12,757 bases of DNA from Desulfobacteraceae bacterium (GCA_003819975.1 RPPU01000062.1:1-12757); one strand, 5' to 3'; shown: positions 1 to 6,902, counted from the first letter of the stretch. The notes: generated by a model from the sequence alone, not told the origin. Numbers and translations are program-made.

Positions 1-513
1 CCCAACGCCCTCAATGCGCTGGAACTGCTCTTTAAGAACTTCATCGATATAGGTCGATAATTCGAAACGGGTTTTTTGACCGGTCACGTACAAATAGAGG
101 ATGGCGCCGGACTCGCTGTTTACTTTACGGATGACCGGTTCATCCACATCGTCGGGCAGCCGGCGGCGGACCGAAGCCACTTGTTCGCGCACATCCTGGA
201 CCGCGATATTGATATCCTTTTCCAGGACAAATTCGACGCTGATGTTGGAGGATCCCTCGCTGCTGGTCGAGGTAATGGACTTGATGCCGTTGATGGTGTT
301 GACCGCTTCCTCGATGCGGTCGGTGACATCGATATCCATGATTTCCGGACCGGCGCCGGTCAGACGGGTGGAGATGTTCACGACCGGAAAATCGACTTTA
401 GGGAAAAGATCGACCCCGATCTCCGGATAGCTGACCAATCCCAACACCACCAAGGCCATGATAAACATGGTCGCGAAAACCGGCCGTTTGATGGAAGTAT
501 CGGAAATCCACAT
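1..513 (-). CDS. RND-family efflux transporter (AcrB/HAE1-like), N-terminal part, runs off left edge
   Basis: Inner-membrane pump subunit of a tripartite RND exporter, driven by the proton gradient. Only the first 171 residues lie in the window. They begin MWISDTSIKRPVFATM, the usual RND opening of a short amphipathic helix followed by the first membrane helix (about residues 12-30). The early periplasmic PN1 region follows, with an LFPKVDFPVV segment that matches the family's L(F/L)PxVDFPxV pattern, then DRIEEAVNTINGI and VREQVASVRRRLP. The ATG at 511-513 has AAGGA about seven bases upstream. It is the last gene of the tolC-adaptor-pump set on the minus strand. The adaptor ends 113 bp upstream, and the gap holds an inverted repeat. 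The short N-terminus does not reveal the substrate; HAE1 (drug or hydrophobic compound) export is the best guess. Confidence 0.93.
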   Translation of the reverse strand, partial: MWISDTSIKRPVFATMFIMALVVLGLVSYPEIGVDLFPKVDFPVVNISTRLTGAGPEIMDIDVTDRIEEAVNTINGIKSITSTSSEGSSNISVEFVLEKDINIAVQDVREQVASVRRRLPDDVDEPVIRKVNSESGAILYLYVTGQKTRFELSTYIDEVLKEQFQRIEGVG

Positions 514-527
514 AGTCTAATCCTTTT

Positions 528-600
528 ACCACCAAGACCCAAAGACACGAAGTTAAAACAAAAAGTTATAAATTATTTAGTGTCTTGGCGCCTTGGTGGT
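528..600. repeat. Inverted repeat with 21-base arms between adaptor and pump genes
   Basis: The arms at 528-548 and 580-600 are reverse complements at 18 of 21 positions. Each is built on ACCACCAAG followed by AAGACAC, around a 31-base AT-rich centre. It fills most of the adaptor-pump gap, so the polycistronic mRNA would carry a long hairpin there. There is no following U-tract, so it is not a typical terminator. From memory, 'CACCAAG...AAGACAC' sequences recur as dispersed intergenic repeats in many environmental genomes. That was not checked here. Confidence 0.75.
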
Positions 601-626
601 GAATTTCTTTGTTTCCCATGATGGAA

Positions 627-1745
627 TCAATGAACCCCGTTGATTTTTACCCCTTGCACCAGATTATTCTGACCGACCACGATCAATGGTTCGCCGCCTT
701 GCAGCCCTTCCAGCACTTCCACCATTTCTCCGTATTTGGCGCCTATTTTAATCAATTGCTCGCGGGCCCGGTCCTGATCCAGCAAAAAGACCTTAATCCG
801 GGTTTCGTCATAGAGCAGCGCCGTGATCGGGATCACGACTGCTTCCCGGGGCGCGGAAGTGTAAAGTTTGACCCTCGCAAAAAGACCGGGTTTTAATTGC
901 AGCGCGGAGTTGGCCACGAGCGCTTCCACCTGCAGAGTCCGGCTGCGTTCATCCAGATACGGAAAGATGACGTTCAATTTTCCTTTGAACTCCTTATCCG
1001 GAAAAGCATCCACGCTGAAGAGCACATCCTGGCCGATCTTCAAGGCGCCGAGTTCTTTTTCCGGAACCGTAAAAGAAAGTTTCAGAGGGTCGATGCGAAT
1101 AATGGCGAGAAGGGCGCTGCCCGCTTTGACAAAGTCGCCGGCACTGGCTTTTTTTTCTTTTACGATGCCTTGCAAAGGCGAACGGATCACGGTTTTGCCG
1201 AGTTTTTCGTTAGCCAAAGCCAGGGTGGTTTTGGCCCGATCGAGTTCCTGGCCGGCTACAGCCAAGCGGGTGGATACATCGTCGAATTGCTGTTGGGTAA
1301 CCAGGTCTTCCTTGAATAAAGTTTCTTTGCGCCGGTATTCCTCACGAATATTGACCAAGTTGGCTTGAGCCTGATTCAACCCGGCCTTGGCGGTTTCCAG
1401 ATTCAACCGGAAATCGATATCATTAAGCAGGGCCATGATTTGACCGCGGGAAACGGGGCGGCCTTCGTCCGTGTTTATGACTTTCAGAATACCGTCCAAT
1501 TCGGAACTGACGGTCGCTTCTTCATCGGCCTTCAGGGTCCCCACGCTTTCCAGAAACGGCCGGATGGATTTTTTTTCCACACTGGCAATTCGGACATTGA
1601 CGACCTTTTCAGGCTTGGCTTTTTCCTGTTTGGGGCCGCAACCGAAACTCAAGGTTAGAATGCAGAAAAACACGGAAAAAAGAAACAGACCGCTTATTTC
1701 AGCGGCATGGAAACGGATTTTTAAAAACGGTTTTGGCCCGGACAT
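627..1745 (-). CDS. RND efflux periplasmic adaptor subunit (HlyD/AcrA-like membrane fusion protein)
   Basis: Adaptor that bridges the inner-membrane RND pump and the TolC-type channel. The 372-residue length is typical. An N-terminal hydrophobic segment (about residues 18-35) ends in LSFGC, a lipobox-like site with Ser rather than Leu at -3, so lipid anchoring is likely but not certain. A split lipoyl domain follows (first half about 65-105, second half at IRSPLQGIV, about 187-195). A coiled-coil hairpin lies between the halves (about 112-185), and then come the beta-barrel (FTVPEKELGAL onward) and the membrane-proximal domain. The start is either ATG at 1743-1745 or the adjacent TTG at 1746-1748. 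AAAGGGG lies upstream at usable spacing for both, and I chose ATG. It follows the tolC-like gene on the same strand. Confidence 0.93.
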   Translation of the reverse strand: MSGPKPFLKIRFHAAEISGLFLFSVFFCILTLSFGCGPKQEKAKPEKVVNVRIASVEKKSIRPFLESVGTLKADEEATVSSELDGILKVINTDEGRPVSRGQIMALLNDIDFRLNLETAKAGLNQAQANLVNIREEYRRKETLFKEDLVTQQQFDDVSTRLAVAGQELDRAKTTLALANEKLGKTVIRSPLQGIVKEKKASAGDFVKAGSALLAIIRIDPLKLSFTVPEKELGALKIGQDVLFSVDAFPDKEFKGKLNVIFPYLDERSRTLQVEALVANSALQLKPGLFARVKLYTSAPREAVVIPITALLYDETRIKVFLLDQDRAREQLIKIGAKYGEMVEVLEGLQGGEPLIVVGQNNLVQGVKINGVH

Positions 1746-1766
1746 CAATGGAATCCCCTTTCTGGA

Positions 1767-1803
1767 TTTTTTTCGATCCTGAAAAGCGTAGGATCAAAAA
1801 AAA
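1767..1803. repeat. Hairpin between tolC-like and adaptor genes
   Basis: The arms at 1767-1780 and 1790-1803 form a 14-bp stem around a 9-base loop. The core is GATCCT/AGGATC, flanked by complementary T and A runs with one wobble pair. No U-tract follows on the minus strand, so it is more likely an intercistronic RNA structure (processing or stability) than a terminator. Confidence 0.5.
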
Positions 1804-1838
1804 TGTTTTTGAGTCAAGCGCCCAATGCGTTTTTTGAA

Positions 1839-3143
1839 TCAGCGGTTTTCCGGAACGACCTCTTTTAGGAAGGCGCCGGTGACTTGCTTGATTCTGAGCA
1901 TGGAGAGTTGACGGATATAAGCGGCTTCATTGAACTTGCGCTCGGAAGAAACCAAGAGCGTATTGGCATCCATTACATCGATGCTGTTGGCTAGTCCGAC
2001 TTCGAATTGACGCTCAATACCCCGGTAATTTTCCTGGGCAAAAACGAGCTGGTCTTTAAGAAAAATGAGCGCTTCTTTTTGGGTCACTAGATCGAGGTAA
2101 ACGGTTTCAACTTCCAGGCCGATGGTCTTCTTCAAATCTGCATATTGGAGCCGGGCCTGGTTTTCTTTGATCTTGGCTTCCTGCCATTCGGCTTTTCTGA
2201 GGCCGCCTTCAAAAAAAGGAAAGGTCAACGAAAGGCCGGCATAAGTGCTTTCTTTGTTCAAAGTGGCGGAGTCCGGGTCTTGCGCGGATCTTTGATAAAC
2301 CCCATAGATCCCCAGATTCGGCCAAAAAGCGCCGTTGGCATAGGTCACTTGTTGTTCCGCCAATTTTTTCTGTACTTCCAAGCTTTTGAGATCGGACCGT
2401 TCTGAAAAAGCAGTGTTCTGAAGTTCCGGCAACGAGAGCATAGGCGTATCTTGGGCCGGGTTTTCCTTTAAGGAGAAATCCGCATCCAGACCTACGATAC
2501 GCACCAACTGCGCCTTGGTCAAGGCCAGGCCGTTTTCGGCTTTGATCTGATCGGCTTTGGCGCCGGAAAGCTCGCCTTCAGCCCGGAGCAGAACCGTCTT
2601 GGTCACTTCACCCACTTTTAAACGTTTTTCCGCCGCATCCCGGTATTTTGAAAGCCTTTCCAGGTTGGAAGTGGTGATATCGAGGTTCTTTTTTGCTTTC
2701 AAAACCTCATAGTACGCTTGGGCCACCAGTAAAAGATAATTCTCCTTTATGGCAGCCAAATCCAGTTTGCTTTTTTCAATATTATTCTTGGTCATGCCAA
2801 ACGCGGTGAATTCCCTGAAAGACAATGAAAATTGCTGGTCCAAGCGCACGCCCCATTGTTGGGTCGAATCCGGTTGAATCAGGGCGTTGCGCTCATTATA
2901 CTTTTTTTCGTTGTATTGCCTGTAATCGTTAAACGCCGTGAGTTTGGGCATGAGCGCGGCAGTGGCCTTATCTTTCGAGGTTTCAGCCAGGCGCAGGTTG
3001 CCTTCCGAAAGCCCGATTTTTTCCGCACGTTCCAGGGCCAGCCGATAAAGATCTTCAAGAGAGTATTCCGCGGAAAAAGCCGGGGGTGTAAAAAAAAGAC
3101 CAATCGCCAAAACCGCGCCCAAAAAAATCATTTGTACTCGCAT
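1839..3143 (-). CDS. TolC-family outer membrane efflux protein
   Basis: Outer-membrane channel of the tripartite exporter. From the chosen ATG it has 434 residues, normal for the family. It opens with a clear Sec signal peptide (MRVQMIFLGAVLAIGLFF, cleavage probably after PAFSA). The mature protein starts EYSLEDLYRLAL, the usual first helix of OEP proteins, and contains two OEP repeats with long heptad helices. The second repeat holds FWPNLGIYGVYQR and a LTFPFFEGG segment. The conserved region VGLANSIDVMDANTLL lies near the C-terminus. The reading frame is open upstream to a GTG at 3240-3242, but those 33 residues are charged and would bury the signal peptide. No convincing Shine-Dalgarno supports either start. 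It is first in the tolC-adaptor-pump order, with a 93-bp gap to the adaptor. Confidence 0.92.
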   Translation of the reverse strand: MRVQMIFLGAVLAIGLFFTPPAFSAEYSLEDLYRLALERAEKIGLSEGNLRLAETSKDKATAALMPKLTAFNDYRQYNEKKYNERNALIQPDSTQQWGVRLDQQFSLSFREFTAFGMTKNNIEKSKLDLAAIKENYLLLVAQAYYEVLKAKKNLDITTSNLERLSKYRDAAEKRLKVGEVTKTVLLRAEGELSGAKADQIKAENGLALTKAQLVRIVGLDADFSLKENPAQDTPMLSLPELQNTAFSERSDLKSLEVQKKLAEQQVTYANGAFWPNLGIYGVYQRSAQDPDSATLNKESTYAGLSLTFPFFEGGLRKAEWQEAKIKENQARLQYADLKKTIGLEVETVYLDLVTQKEALIFLKDQLVFAQENYRGIERQFEVGLANSIDVMDANTLLVSSERKFNEAAYIRQLSMLRIKQVTGAFLKEVVPENR

Positions 3144-3370
3144 AGGGTTTATCCGGGTATATACGTGCTCTTGTTTTATAAAAAAAGGGCCCTTTATTTT
3201 CCGTCTAGAATCCCGATTTTTGAATAGGACCTTCAAATCCACCAGGGTCCCGTGTTCCCCATCATGCGGCTATAGCTTGAATAGGGCAAGCGATAAAAAA
3301 AAGGGATCGCGTCATAATCATGAACCGGGACTCTCGAGTAAAGTCGGTTTTTATTTAAAATGGTTACAGG

Positions 3371-3463
3371 ATATCTCAAAAATTCAAAACAGACCGTGCA
3401 ACTATTAAAAATGCCGCATATTAGCTCATCCATTTTCTCAAAATAGCATTTTTGAGATATACT
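3371..3463. promoter_or_regulatory. Cluster of TCTCAAAA half-sites, possible operator with overlapping plus-strand promoter
   Basis: TCTCAAAA occurs at 3374-3381 and 3436-3443, and its reverse complement TTTTGAGA at 3450-3457. The last two form a perfect 8-bp dyad with a 6-bp spacer, a typical operator geometry. The outer pair also extends to a perfect 13-base inverted repeat (3371-3383 with 3448-3460). A possible plus-strand promoter (TTCTCA at 3435-3440, TATACT at 3458-3463, spacing 17) covers the dyad and would read antisense to the PtsN-like gene. The site lies in the 329-bp gap upstream of the tolC-like gene, which holds no other convincing gene. The operator role is inference. Confidence 0.4.
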
Positions 3464-3472
3464 CTACATGTT

Positions 3473-3766
3473 TTATTTTAATCCGCATTCGATTTCATCC
3501 ATTATTTTAATAAATTCAGCCGGTGAACCGGCTTTTAATAATTTATCGAAATCTTTACGGCGCGCATGGAGAAGGGCCATGCCGTCGTTAATGGTCGTGC
3601 TGCCCAAGCTTTCCCGATGGCGGAGCGCGGCCAAAAAATCCCGGGAGTTCCGCTGGACTTGATTTTGCACCATTAGTGCCACGATTTTCTCAAAAACGAC
3701 GCCCTTGTCTTTGGCTTCCAAGTTCAAAAAAATCCGATGTTCATCAAGATAGTCTCTAAGCCGCAT
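3473..3766 (-). CDS. PTS EIIA (PtsN/fructose-type) homologue lacking its middle
   Basis: This 97-residue protein matches the ends of a roughly 150-residue EIIA(Ntr)/EIIA(Fru) domain. Residues 1-69 fit the first half, including LNLEAKDKGVVFEKIVALM, DFLAALRHRESLGSTTI and the active-site region with His67 (MALLHAR, where AIPHAR is usual). Residues 70-92 (RKDFDKLLKAGSPAEFIKIM) then fit the family's C-terminal tail directly. The roughly 50 residues between, which complete the beta-sandwich fold, are missing without loss of frame. Normal EIIA relays phosphate from HPr or EI(Ntr). This form may not fold, so it could be a remnant or a small derived protein. No good Shine-Dalgarno precedes the ATG, which weakens the case for expression. 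It has no PTS gene neighbours. Confidence 0.68.
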   Translation of the reverse strand: MRLRDYLDEHRIFLNLEAKDKGVVFEKIVALMVQNQVQRNSRDFLAALRHRESLGSTTINDGMALLHARRKDFDKLLKAGSPAEFIKIMDEIECGLK

Positions 3767-3816
3767 AATGGAATGATTATAATCCAGATCCCCGCTTTCG
3801 TCAAAGCCGCGCAGTT

Positions 3817-3845
3817 TTGATTTATAACCCCAAGTATGTTATAGT
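3817..3845 (+). promoter_or_regulatory. Candidate sigma70-type promoter
   Basis: TTGATT at 3817-3822 and TATAGT at 3840-3845 are 17 bp apart, matching four and five of six consensus bases. The site lies upstream of the membrane-protein gene starting at 3934 and would give a leader of about 80 bases. A perfect TTGACA at 3881-3886 also exists, but it belongs to a repeat and has only a weak -10 partner. Confidence 0.4.
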
Positions 3846-3883
3846 TGGCCAATAAGGATAGGATAAATCGTCAGATTTTTTTG

Positions 3884-3900
3884 ACAGGATTAACAGGAAT
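3884..3900. repeat. Short direct repeat, ACAGGATTA-type
   Basis: ACAGGATTA is followed at once by ACAGGAATC, a 9-base period. From memory this resembles a dispersed low-complexity repeat (GACAGGATTAACAGGATT) found between genes in many environmental genomes. Confidence 0.45.
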
Positions 3901-3933
3901 CAATAAAGGCGCTTTACGGAGGTCCTTGTTATT

Positions 3934-4476
3934 ATGAAAAAAGTGATTTTGCAAATCGTGATGATCGCTGTGTTGGCTGCTCTGGTTTTTACCGGCTATT
4001 TATTGATCAATTACGCCCTAAAACTGCCTTTCCGGGCCACCAATGACGCGCTCCATAAAAAAGAGGCGCTGCTCAACCTGGATATCCTCATCCCGGCCGG
4101 ATTCAATATCGATGAAAAAGTCACGATTGAACAGGTGATCCAGGTCCGTTTTCAAAAACAACGCTCCTTGGCGCGCAAGTTCCTGCAAACGTTTGCGGAT
4201 ATTATCCCCACCCACTACCGCTATTATGCCGACGCCCTGCTTTTGGCTTTCTGGACCTTCCTTTATATGACTTTTTTCCGGGTTTTCACTTTTATGGGCT
4301 ATGGCCGGGCCCTGCGGGTCAGCTTTTTTTTCGGAGGCATCACTTATTTTTTCATGCCTGATTTTTCTCCGGGCAGATGGGACGACATCATTGCCATTTG
4401 CCTGCCGCTTGCGGTCATTTTCGGCCGGATCTATTTATTGCGTTATTTTAGCGACAAGCCTTGGTCGAGAGACTGA
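3934..4476 (+). CDS. Unrecognised integral membrane protein, about four membrane segments
   Basis: I do not recognise this 180-residue protein. It starts with a membrane helix (about 5-28) that could also serve as a signal anchor. A polar stretch of about 70 residues follows (29-97), containing LDILIPAGFNIDEKVTIEQV and a basic, Gln-rich segment VRFQKQRSLARKF. Three more hydrophobic segments follow at about 98-120, 128-142 and 152-170, and it ends in a charged tail. No catalytic motif or paired cysteines are visible. GGAGG lies 11 bases before the ATG, slightly long but usable, and a candidate promoter lies about 90 bp upstream. A repeat cluster begins within seven bases of its stop and separates it from the macrodomain gene. 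There is no evidence that the two share a function. Confidence 0.8.
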   Translation: MKKVILQIVMIAVLAALVFTGYLLINYALKLPFRATNDALHKKEALLNLDILIPAGFNIDEKVTIEQVIQVRFQKQRSLARKFLQTFADIIPTHYRYYADALLLAFWTFLYMTFFRVFTFMGYGRALRVSFFFGGITYFFMPDFSPGRWDDIIAICLPLAVIFGRIYLLRYFSDKPWSRD

Positions 4477-4482
4477 AGGGAA

Positions 4483-4505
4483 AAGGATGAAGGCGGAAGG
4501 ATGAA
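4483..4505. repeat. Direct repeat AAGGATGAA, adjoining the stop codon
   Basis: AAGGATGAA occurs at 4483-4491 and 4497-4505 (14-base period), with purine-rich sequence between, seven bases after the preceding stop. From memory, 'aaggatgaaggcggaagg' sequences recur between genes in several environmental phyla. It is part of a run of distinct repeats from 4483 to 4661. Confidence 0.5.
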
Positions 4506-4506
4506 T

Positions 4507-4565
4507 TTTGGAATGCGGCGACGCGTCGCCGCTTTTAATGCGCGGACGTGTCCGCGCATTCCAAA
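4507..4565. repeat. Nested palindromic element that could fold as a three-way junction
   Basis: The outer arms TTTGGAATGCG (4507-4517) and CGCATTCCAAA (4555-4565) are perfect reverse complements. Inside are two strong palindromes: a perfect 18-base one at 4515-4532 (core GGCGACGCGTCGCC), and one at 4537-4560 with perfect 11-base arms around a 2-base centre. The outer and inner arms overlap by a few bases. No reading frame is implied. It resembles a non-coding mobile or REP-like repeat. Confidence 0.75.
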
Positions 4566-4633
4566 GAATGTTGATCAGTGAATCATAACTTAAAAAAGTG
4601 ACAACTTAAAATCAGGCCTCGACCACCGCCCTT

Positions 4634-4661
4634 GTAGGGGTTCAAAATCTTGAACCCCTAC
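4634..4661. repeat. Perfect 12-bp hairpin repeat
   Basis: GTAGGGGTTCAA (4634-4645) pairs perfectly with TTGAACCCCTAC (4650-4661) across a 4-base loop. No U-tract follows on either strand, so it is not a standard terminator. It is probably another dispersed hairpin repeat, 60 bp before the macrodomain gene. Confidence 0.7.
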
Positions 4662-4720
4662 CCATGAAGGCGGGTTTTCGGTGAAAGATTCTGACCATTA
4701 ATAAAAACAAAAAATACCCT

Positions 4721-5236
4721 ATGGAAAACCGCATTCAAATTATTGAAGGCGACATCACCAAACAGTACGTGGATGCCGTTGTCAATGCGGCCAACAACTC
4801 GCTCTTGGGCGGCGGCGGCGTGGACGGCGCCATTCACCGGGCCGCCGGGCCGGAACTCTTGGAAGAGACCCGCAAAATCGGCGGCTGTCCGACCGGCGAA
4901 GCCCGGGTCAGCCGGGGTTATCGCTTGCCGGCCCAATGGGTGATTCACACGGTCGGACCGATCTGGATCGGCGGACGCAACCATGAAGAAGAACTCCTGG
5001 TGCGGTGTTATCAAAATTGCTTCCGGGCGGCGCAGGAACTGGAGATTCAATCCATCGCCTTTCCCTCCATCAGCACCGGCGTTTATAACTACCCCTTGGA
5101 ACCGGCGACCACGATTGCCCTGGAGGAGACAAAAAAGTTTTTGGCAAAGGATCGAGTCCTTTCTCGGGTTTTATTTGTCTGCTTTGGCGAACGGGTTCTT
5201 AAGACCTATCAAAAGGTTTATCGGGAGACCTTTTAA
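4721..5236 (+). CDS. Macrodomain O-acetyl-ADP-ribose deacetylase, YmdB-like
   Basis: A single macrodomain protein of 171 residues, close to the length of Escherichia coli YmdB (177). Enzymes of this group hydrolyse O-acetyl-ADP-ribose and can remove ADP-ribose from proteins or nucleic acids; YmdB is also linked to RNase III control. Visible motifs are EGDIT (about 9-13), VVNAANNSLLGGGGVDGAIHR (about 20-40) and AFPSISTGVYNYP in the second half. Asn25 and Asp35 fall at the positions reported as catalytic in YmdB. HTVGPIW is also shared. It is a cytoplasmic enzyme with no signal peptide. The ATG lacks a clear Shine-Dalgarno, and only A-rich sequence precedes it, but the N-terminus aligns residue for residue with YmdB, so the start is secure. 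It converges with the HtrA gene downstream. Confidence 0.95.
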   Translation: MENRIQIIEGDITKQYVDAVVNAANNSLLGGGGVDGAIHRAAGPELLEETRKIGGCPTGEARVSRGYRLPAQWVIHTVGPIWIGGRNHEEELLVRCYQNCFRAAQELEIQSIAFPSISTGVYNYPLEPATTIALEETKKFLAKDRVLSRVLFVCFGERVLKTYQKVYRETF

Positions 5237-5352
5237 GAATAATCCGAGATTACGCATTCGGTATTTTTTAATCGGGCTTGGTGCCATAAATATCGCTAAT
5301 ACACTTTTTAATTTTTTTATATTTCTTTTACTTTGAATTTTTTTTCCGGGTT

Positions 5353-5385
5353 GACCGGGCAGGGCGAGAACCGCCCCACCCGGTC
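5353..5385. terminator. Strong GC-rich hairpin between convergent genes
   Basis: The arms at 5353-5366 and 5372-5385 form a 14-bp stem (two G-T wobbles on the minus-strand RNA) with a 5-base loop. It lies 18 bases after the HtrA stop and about 115 after the macrodomain stop. The minus strand lacks a U-tract after it, so intrinsic termination is uncertain. It may instead protect the 3' end of the htrA message. The AT-rich 5237-5350 stretch shows nothing else clear. Confidence 0.4.
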
Positions 5386-5403
5386 GGGGGAGGAGGAAGG
5401 AAG

Positions 5404-6888
5404 TTAGTCGTTCAGCTTTAGAGTGCGGAAGAGGGTATTGCCTTTGCGTTCCACCAAAAAGAGGATGGTATCGCCTTTTTTAAAAGTTTTGATTTGCTTG
5501 TTGAATTCCGCGACATCTTGTACTTCTTTTTGATCCACTTCGCGGATCACGTCGCCCGGCCTTAATTCGGCTTCATCGGCCGGTGAGTCTTTCTCCACTT
5601 GGGTCACCACCAAGCCCTTGGTGTTCTTTAATCCCAGTTTCTTGGCCAACTCCGGAGTCAGCTCCTGAACACTCAGACCCAGATCGGTTTTTGATTCTTC
5701 ATCCGCAATTGGACCCTCTGCTTTGTCTTTTAATTCGCCGACTTTAACCTTGAAACTTTTTTTATCGCCTTTACGCAGAACATCCACGCTGACGGTCTTA
5801 TCGACCGGGGTTTTGGAGACGATAAGCGGCAGGTCCTTGAATTCATTCACTTCTTTGCCGTCAAAAGCGACGATCACGTCCCCGCGTTTGATACCGGCTT
5901 TGTCGGCCGGACTGTCGGCGGTCACATCCGCCACCAGAGCGCCTTTATTGTCCTTGAGATTGAACTTCCCTTTGAGCTCCGGCGTAATTTCCTGAATGGC
6001 CACGCCCAACCAGCCCCGGACGATTTTACCTTCCTTGAGCTGGGGCAGCAAATCTTTGGCCATGTTGACCGGAATGGCAAAGCCGATGCCCACGCTGCCG
6101 GAACCCATGCCGTCCGACATGATGACCGCATTGATACCGACTACTTCGCCCCGGGTGTTTAAAAGCGGACCGCCGCTGTTGCCGCGGTTGATGGAGGCGT
6201 CGGTCTGAATGAAGTTGTCATAGGGGCCCATATGGATATCGCGATATTTGGCGCTGACGATCCCGGCCGTGACCGTATGTTCCAGGCCGAACGGATTACC
6301 GATGGCCATAACCCATTCGCCCACTTCCAGCTTGTCCGAATCGCCCAAGGGCAAAAACGGTAAAGATTCCTTGGGTTCGATCTTGATCAAGGCCAAATCG
6401 GTTTTGGGATCGCTGCCGATCACTTTGGCGCTGTATTCTTTTTTATCGGAGAGCTTGACCAGTATTTTATCGCTGCGCGCGATCACATGGTTATTGGTCA
6501 GAATGTAACCCTCTTTGTCGATAATAAAACCGGTGCCCAAGCCTCGTTGCTTATATTCGCGCGGACCCTGCTGTTCGTTGAAAAATCGCTCGAAGAAATC
6601 GCGGAAGGGGTCGTTTTCATTATTAGGACCACGGAACGGCAGTGGGCTCTGGTTCTTGACCGTCTGTTCCACGCTGATGTTCACCACCGCCGGTTTGGTT
6701 TTTTTGGCCAGATCCACAAAAGAAAGGGGTTGGCCCGCAATACCGGAACCGGGCGCATTGGTCACCACGGCGGTTTGCTGAGCCAAGGGTTTGGAAATGG
6801 GATCGATGACCGTGGCCAGCAAAAATCCGGCGCCGAGCAAGACCAGGGACCAAAGAATAATCTTAATTTTTTTTGTTTTATTGTTCAC
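5404..6888 (-). CDS. Do/HtrA-family periplasmic serine protease, active form
   Basis: ATP-independent protease and chaperone that degrades or holds misfolded envelope proteins. From the GTG start it has 494 residues. An N-terminal hydrophobic segment (about 9-28, WSLVLLGAGFLLATVI) acts as signal or anchor. The trypsin-like domain follows, with intact triad His134 (LTNNHVI), Asp164 (PKTDLALIKI) and Ser238 (SINRGNSGGPLL). PDZ1 (about 291-384) and PDZ2 (about 402-491) come next, the usual Do layout. The frame is open to an ATG at 6930, but AAGGAGG at 6896-6902 sits seven bases from the GTG at 6886-6888, and the upstream codons lie in a repeat, so GTG is the better start. A divergent paralogue lies directly upstream on the same strand, 159 bp away. 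DegP, DegQ and MucD are all possible names, so no symbol is given. Confidence 0.95.
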   Translation of the reverse strand: MNNKTKKIKIILWSLVLLGAGFLLATVIDPISKPLAQQTAVVTNAPGSGIAGQPLSFVDLAKKTKPAVVNISVEQTVKNQSPLPFRGPNNENDPFRDFFERFFNEQQGPREYKQRGLGTGFIIDKEGYILTNNHVIARSDKILVKLSDKKEYSAKVIGSDPKTDLALIKIEPKESLPFLPLGDSDKLEVGEWVMAIGNPFGLEHTVTAGIVSAKYRDIHMGPYDNFIQTDASINRGNSGGPLLNTRGEVVGINAVIMSDGMGSGSVGIGFAIPVNMAKDLLPQLKEGKIVRGWLGVAIQEITPELKGKFNLKDNKGALVADVTADSPADKAGIKRGDVIVAFDGKEVNEFKDLPLIVSKTPVDKTVSVDVLRKGDKKSFKVKVGELKDKAEGPIADEESKTDLGLSVQELTPELAKKLGLKNTKGLVVTQVEKDSPADEAELRPGDVIREVDQKEVQDVAEFNKQIKTFKKGDTILFLVERKGNTLFRTLKLND

Positions 6889-6895
6889 GTTAAAG

Positions 6896-6902
6896 CCTCC
6901 TT
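6896..6902 (-). promoter_or_regulatory. Strong Shine-Dalgarno that sets the GTG start
   Basis: AAGGAGG on the minus strand, seven bases before the GTG at 6886-6888, selects this start over the ATG 42 bases further upstream. Confidence 0.8.

Noticed and set aside
76..621. A 181-codon plus-strand frame opposite the RND gene
   Set aside because: It is the antisense shadow of a strongly recognisable RND N-terminus and its tail reads through the inverted repeat.
3144..3242. 33-codon N-terminal extension of the tolC-like gene from a GTG at 3242
   Set aside because: It would place charged residues before a complete signal peptide, and there is no ribosome site at the GTG.
3233..3433. A 66-codon minus-strand reading frame between the PtsN-like and tolC-like genes
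   Set aside because: No recognisable domain, a poorly placed purine stretch as ribosome site, and Cys/Tyr/Phe-rich composition typical of chance translation of AT-rich DNA.
4483..4661. Possible CRISPR array because of clustered repeats
   Set aside because: The repeats are different from each other, not evenly spaced, and there are no spacers or cas genes.
5249..5275. Weak stem (CCGA/TCGG) followed by a T-run after the macrodomain gene
   Set aside because: The stem is only four pairs with a ten-base loop, too weak to call a terminator.
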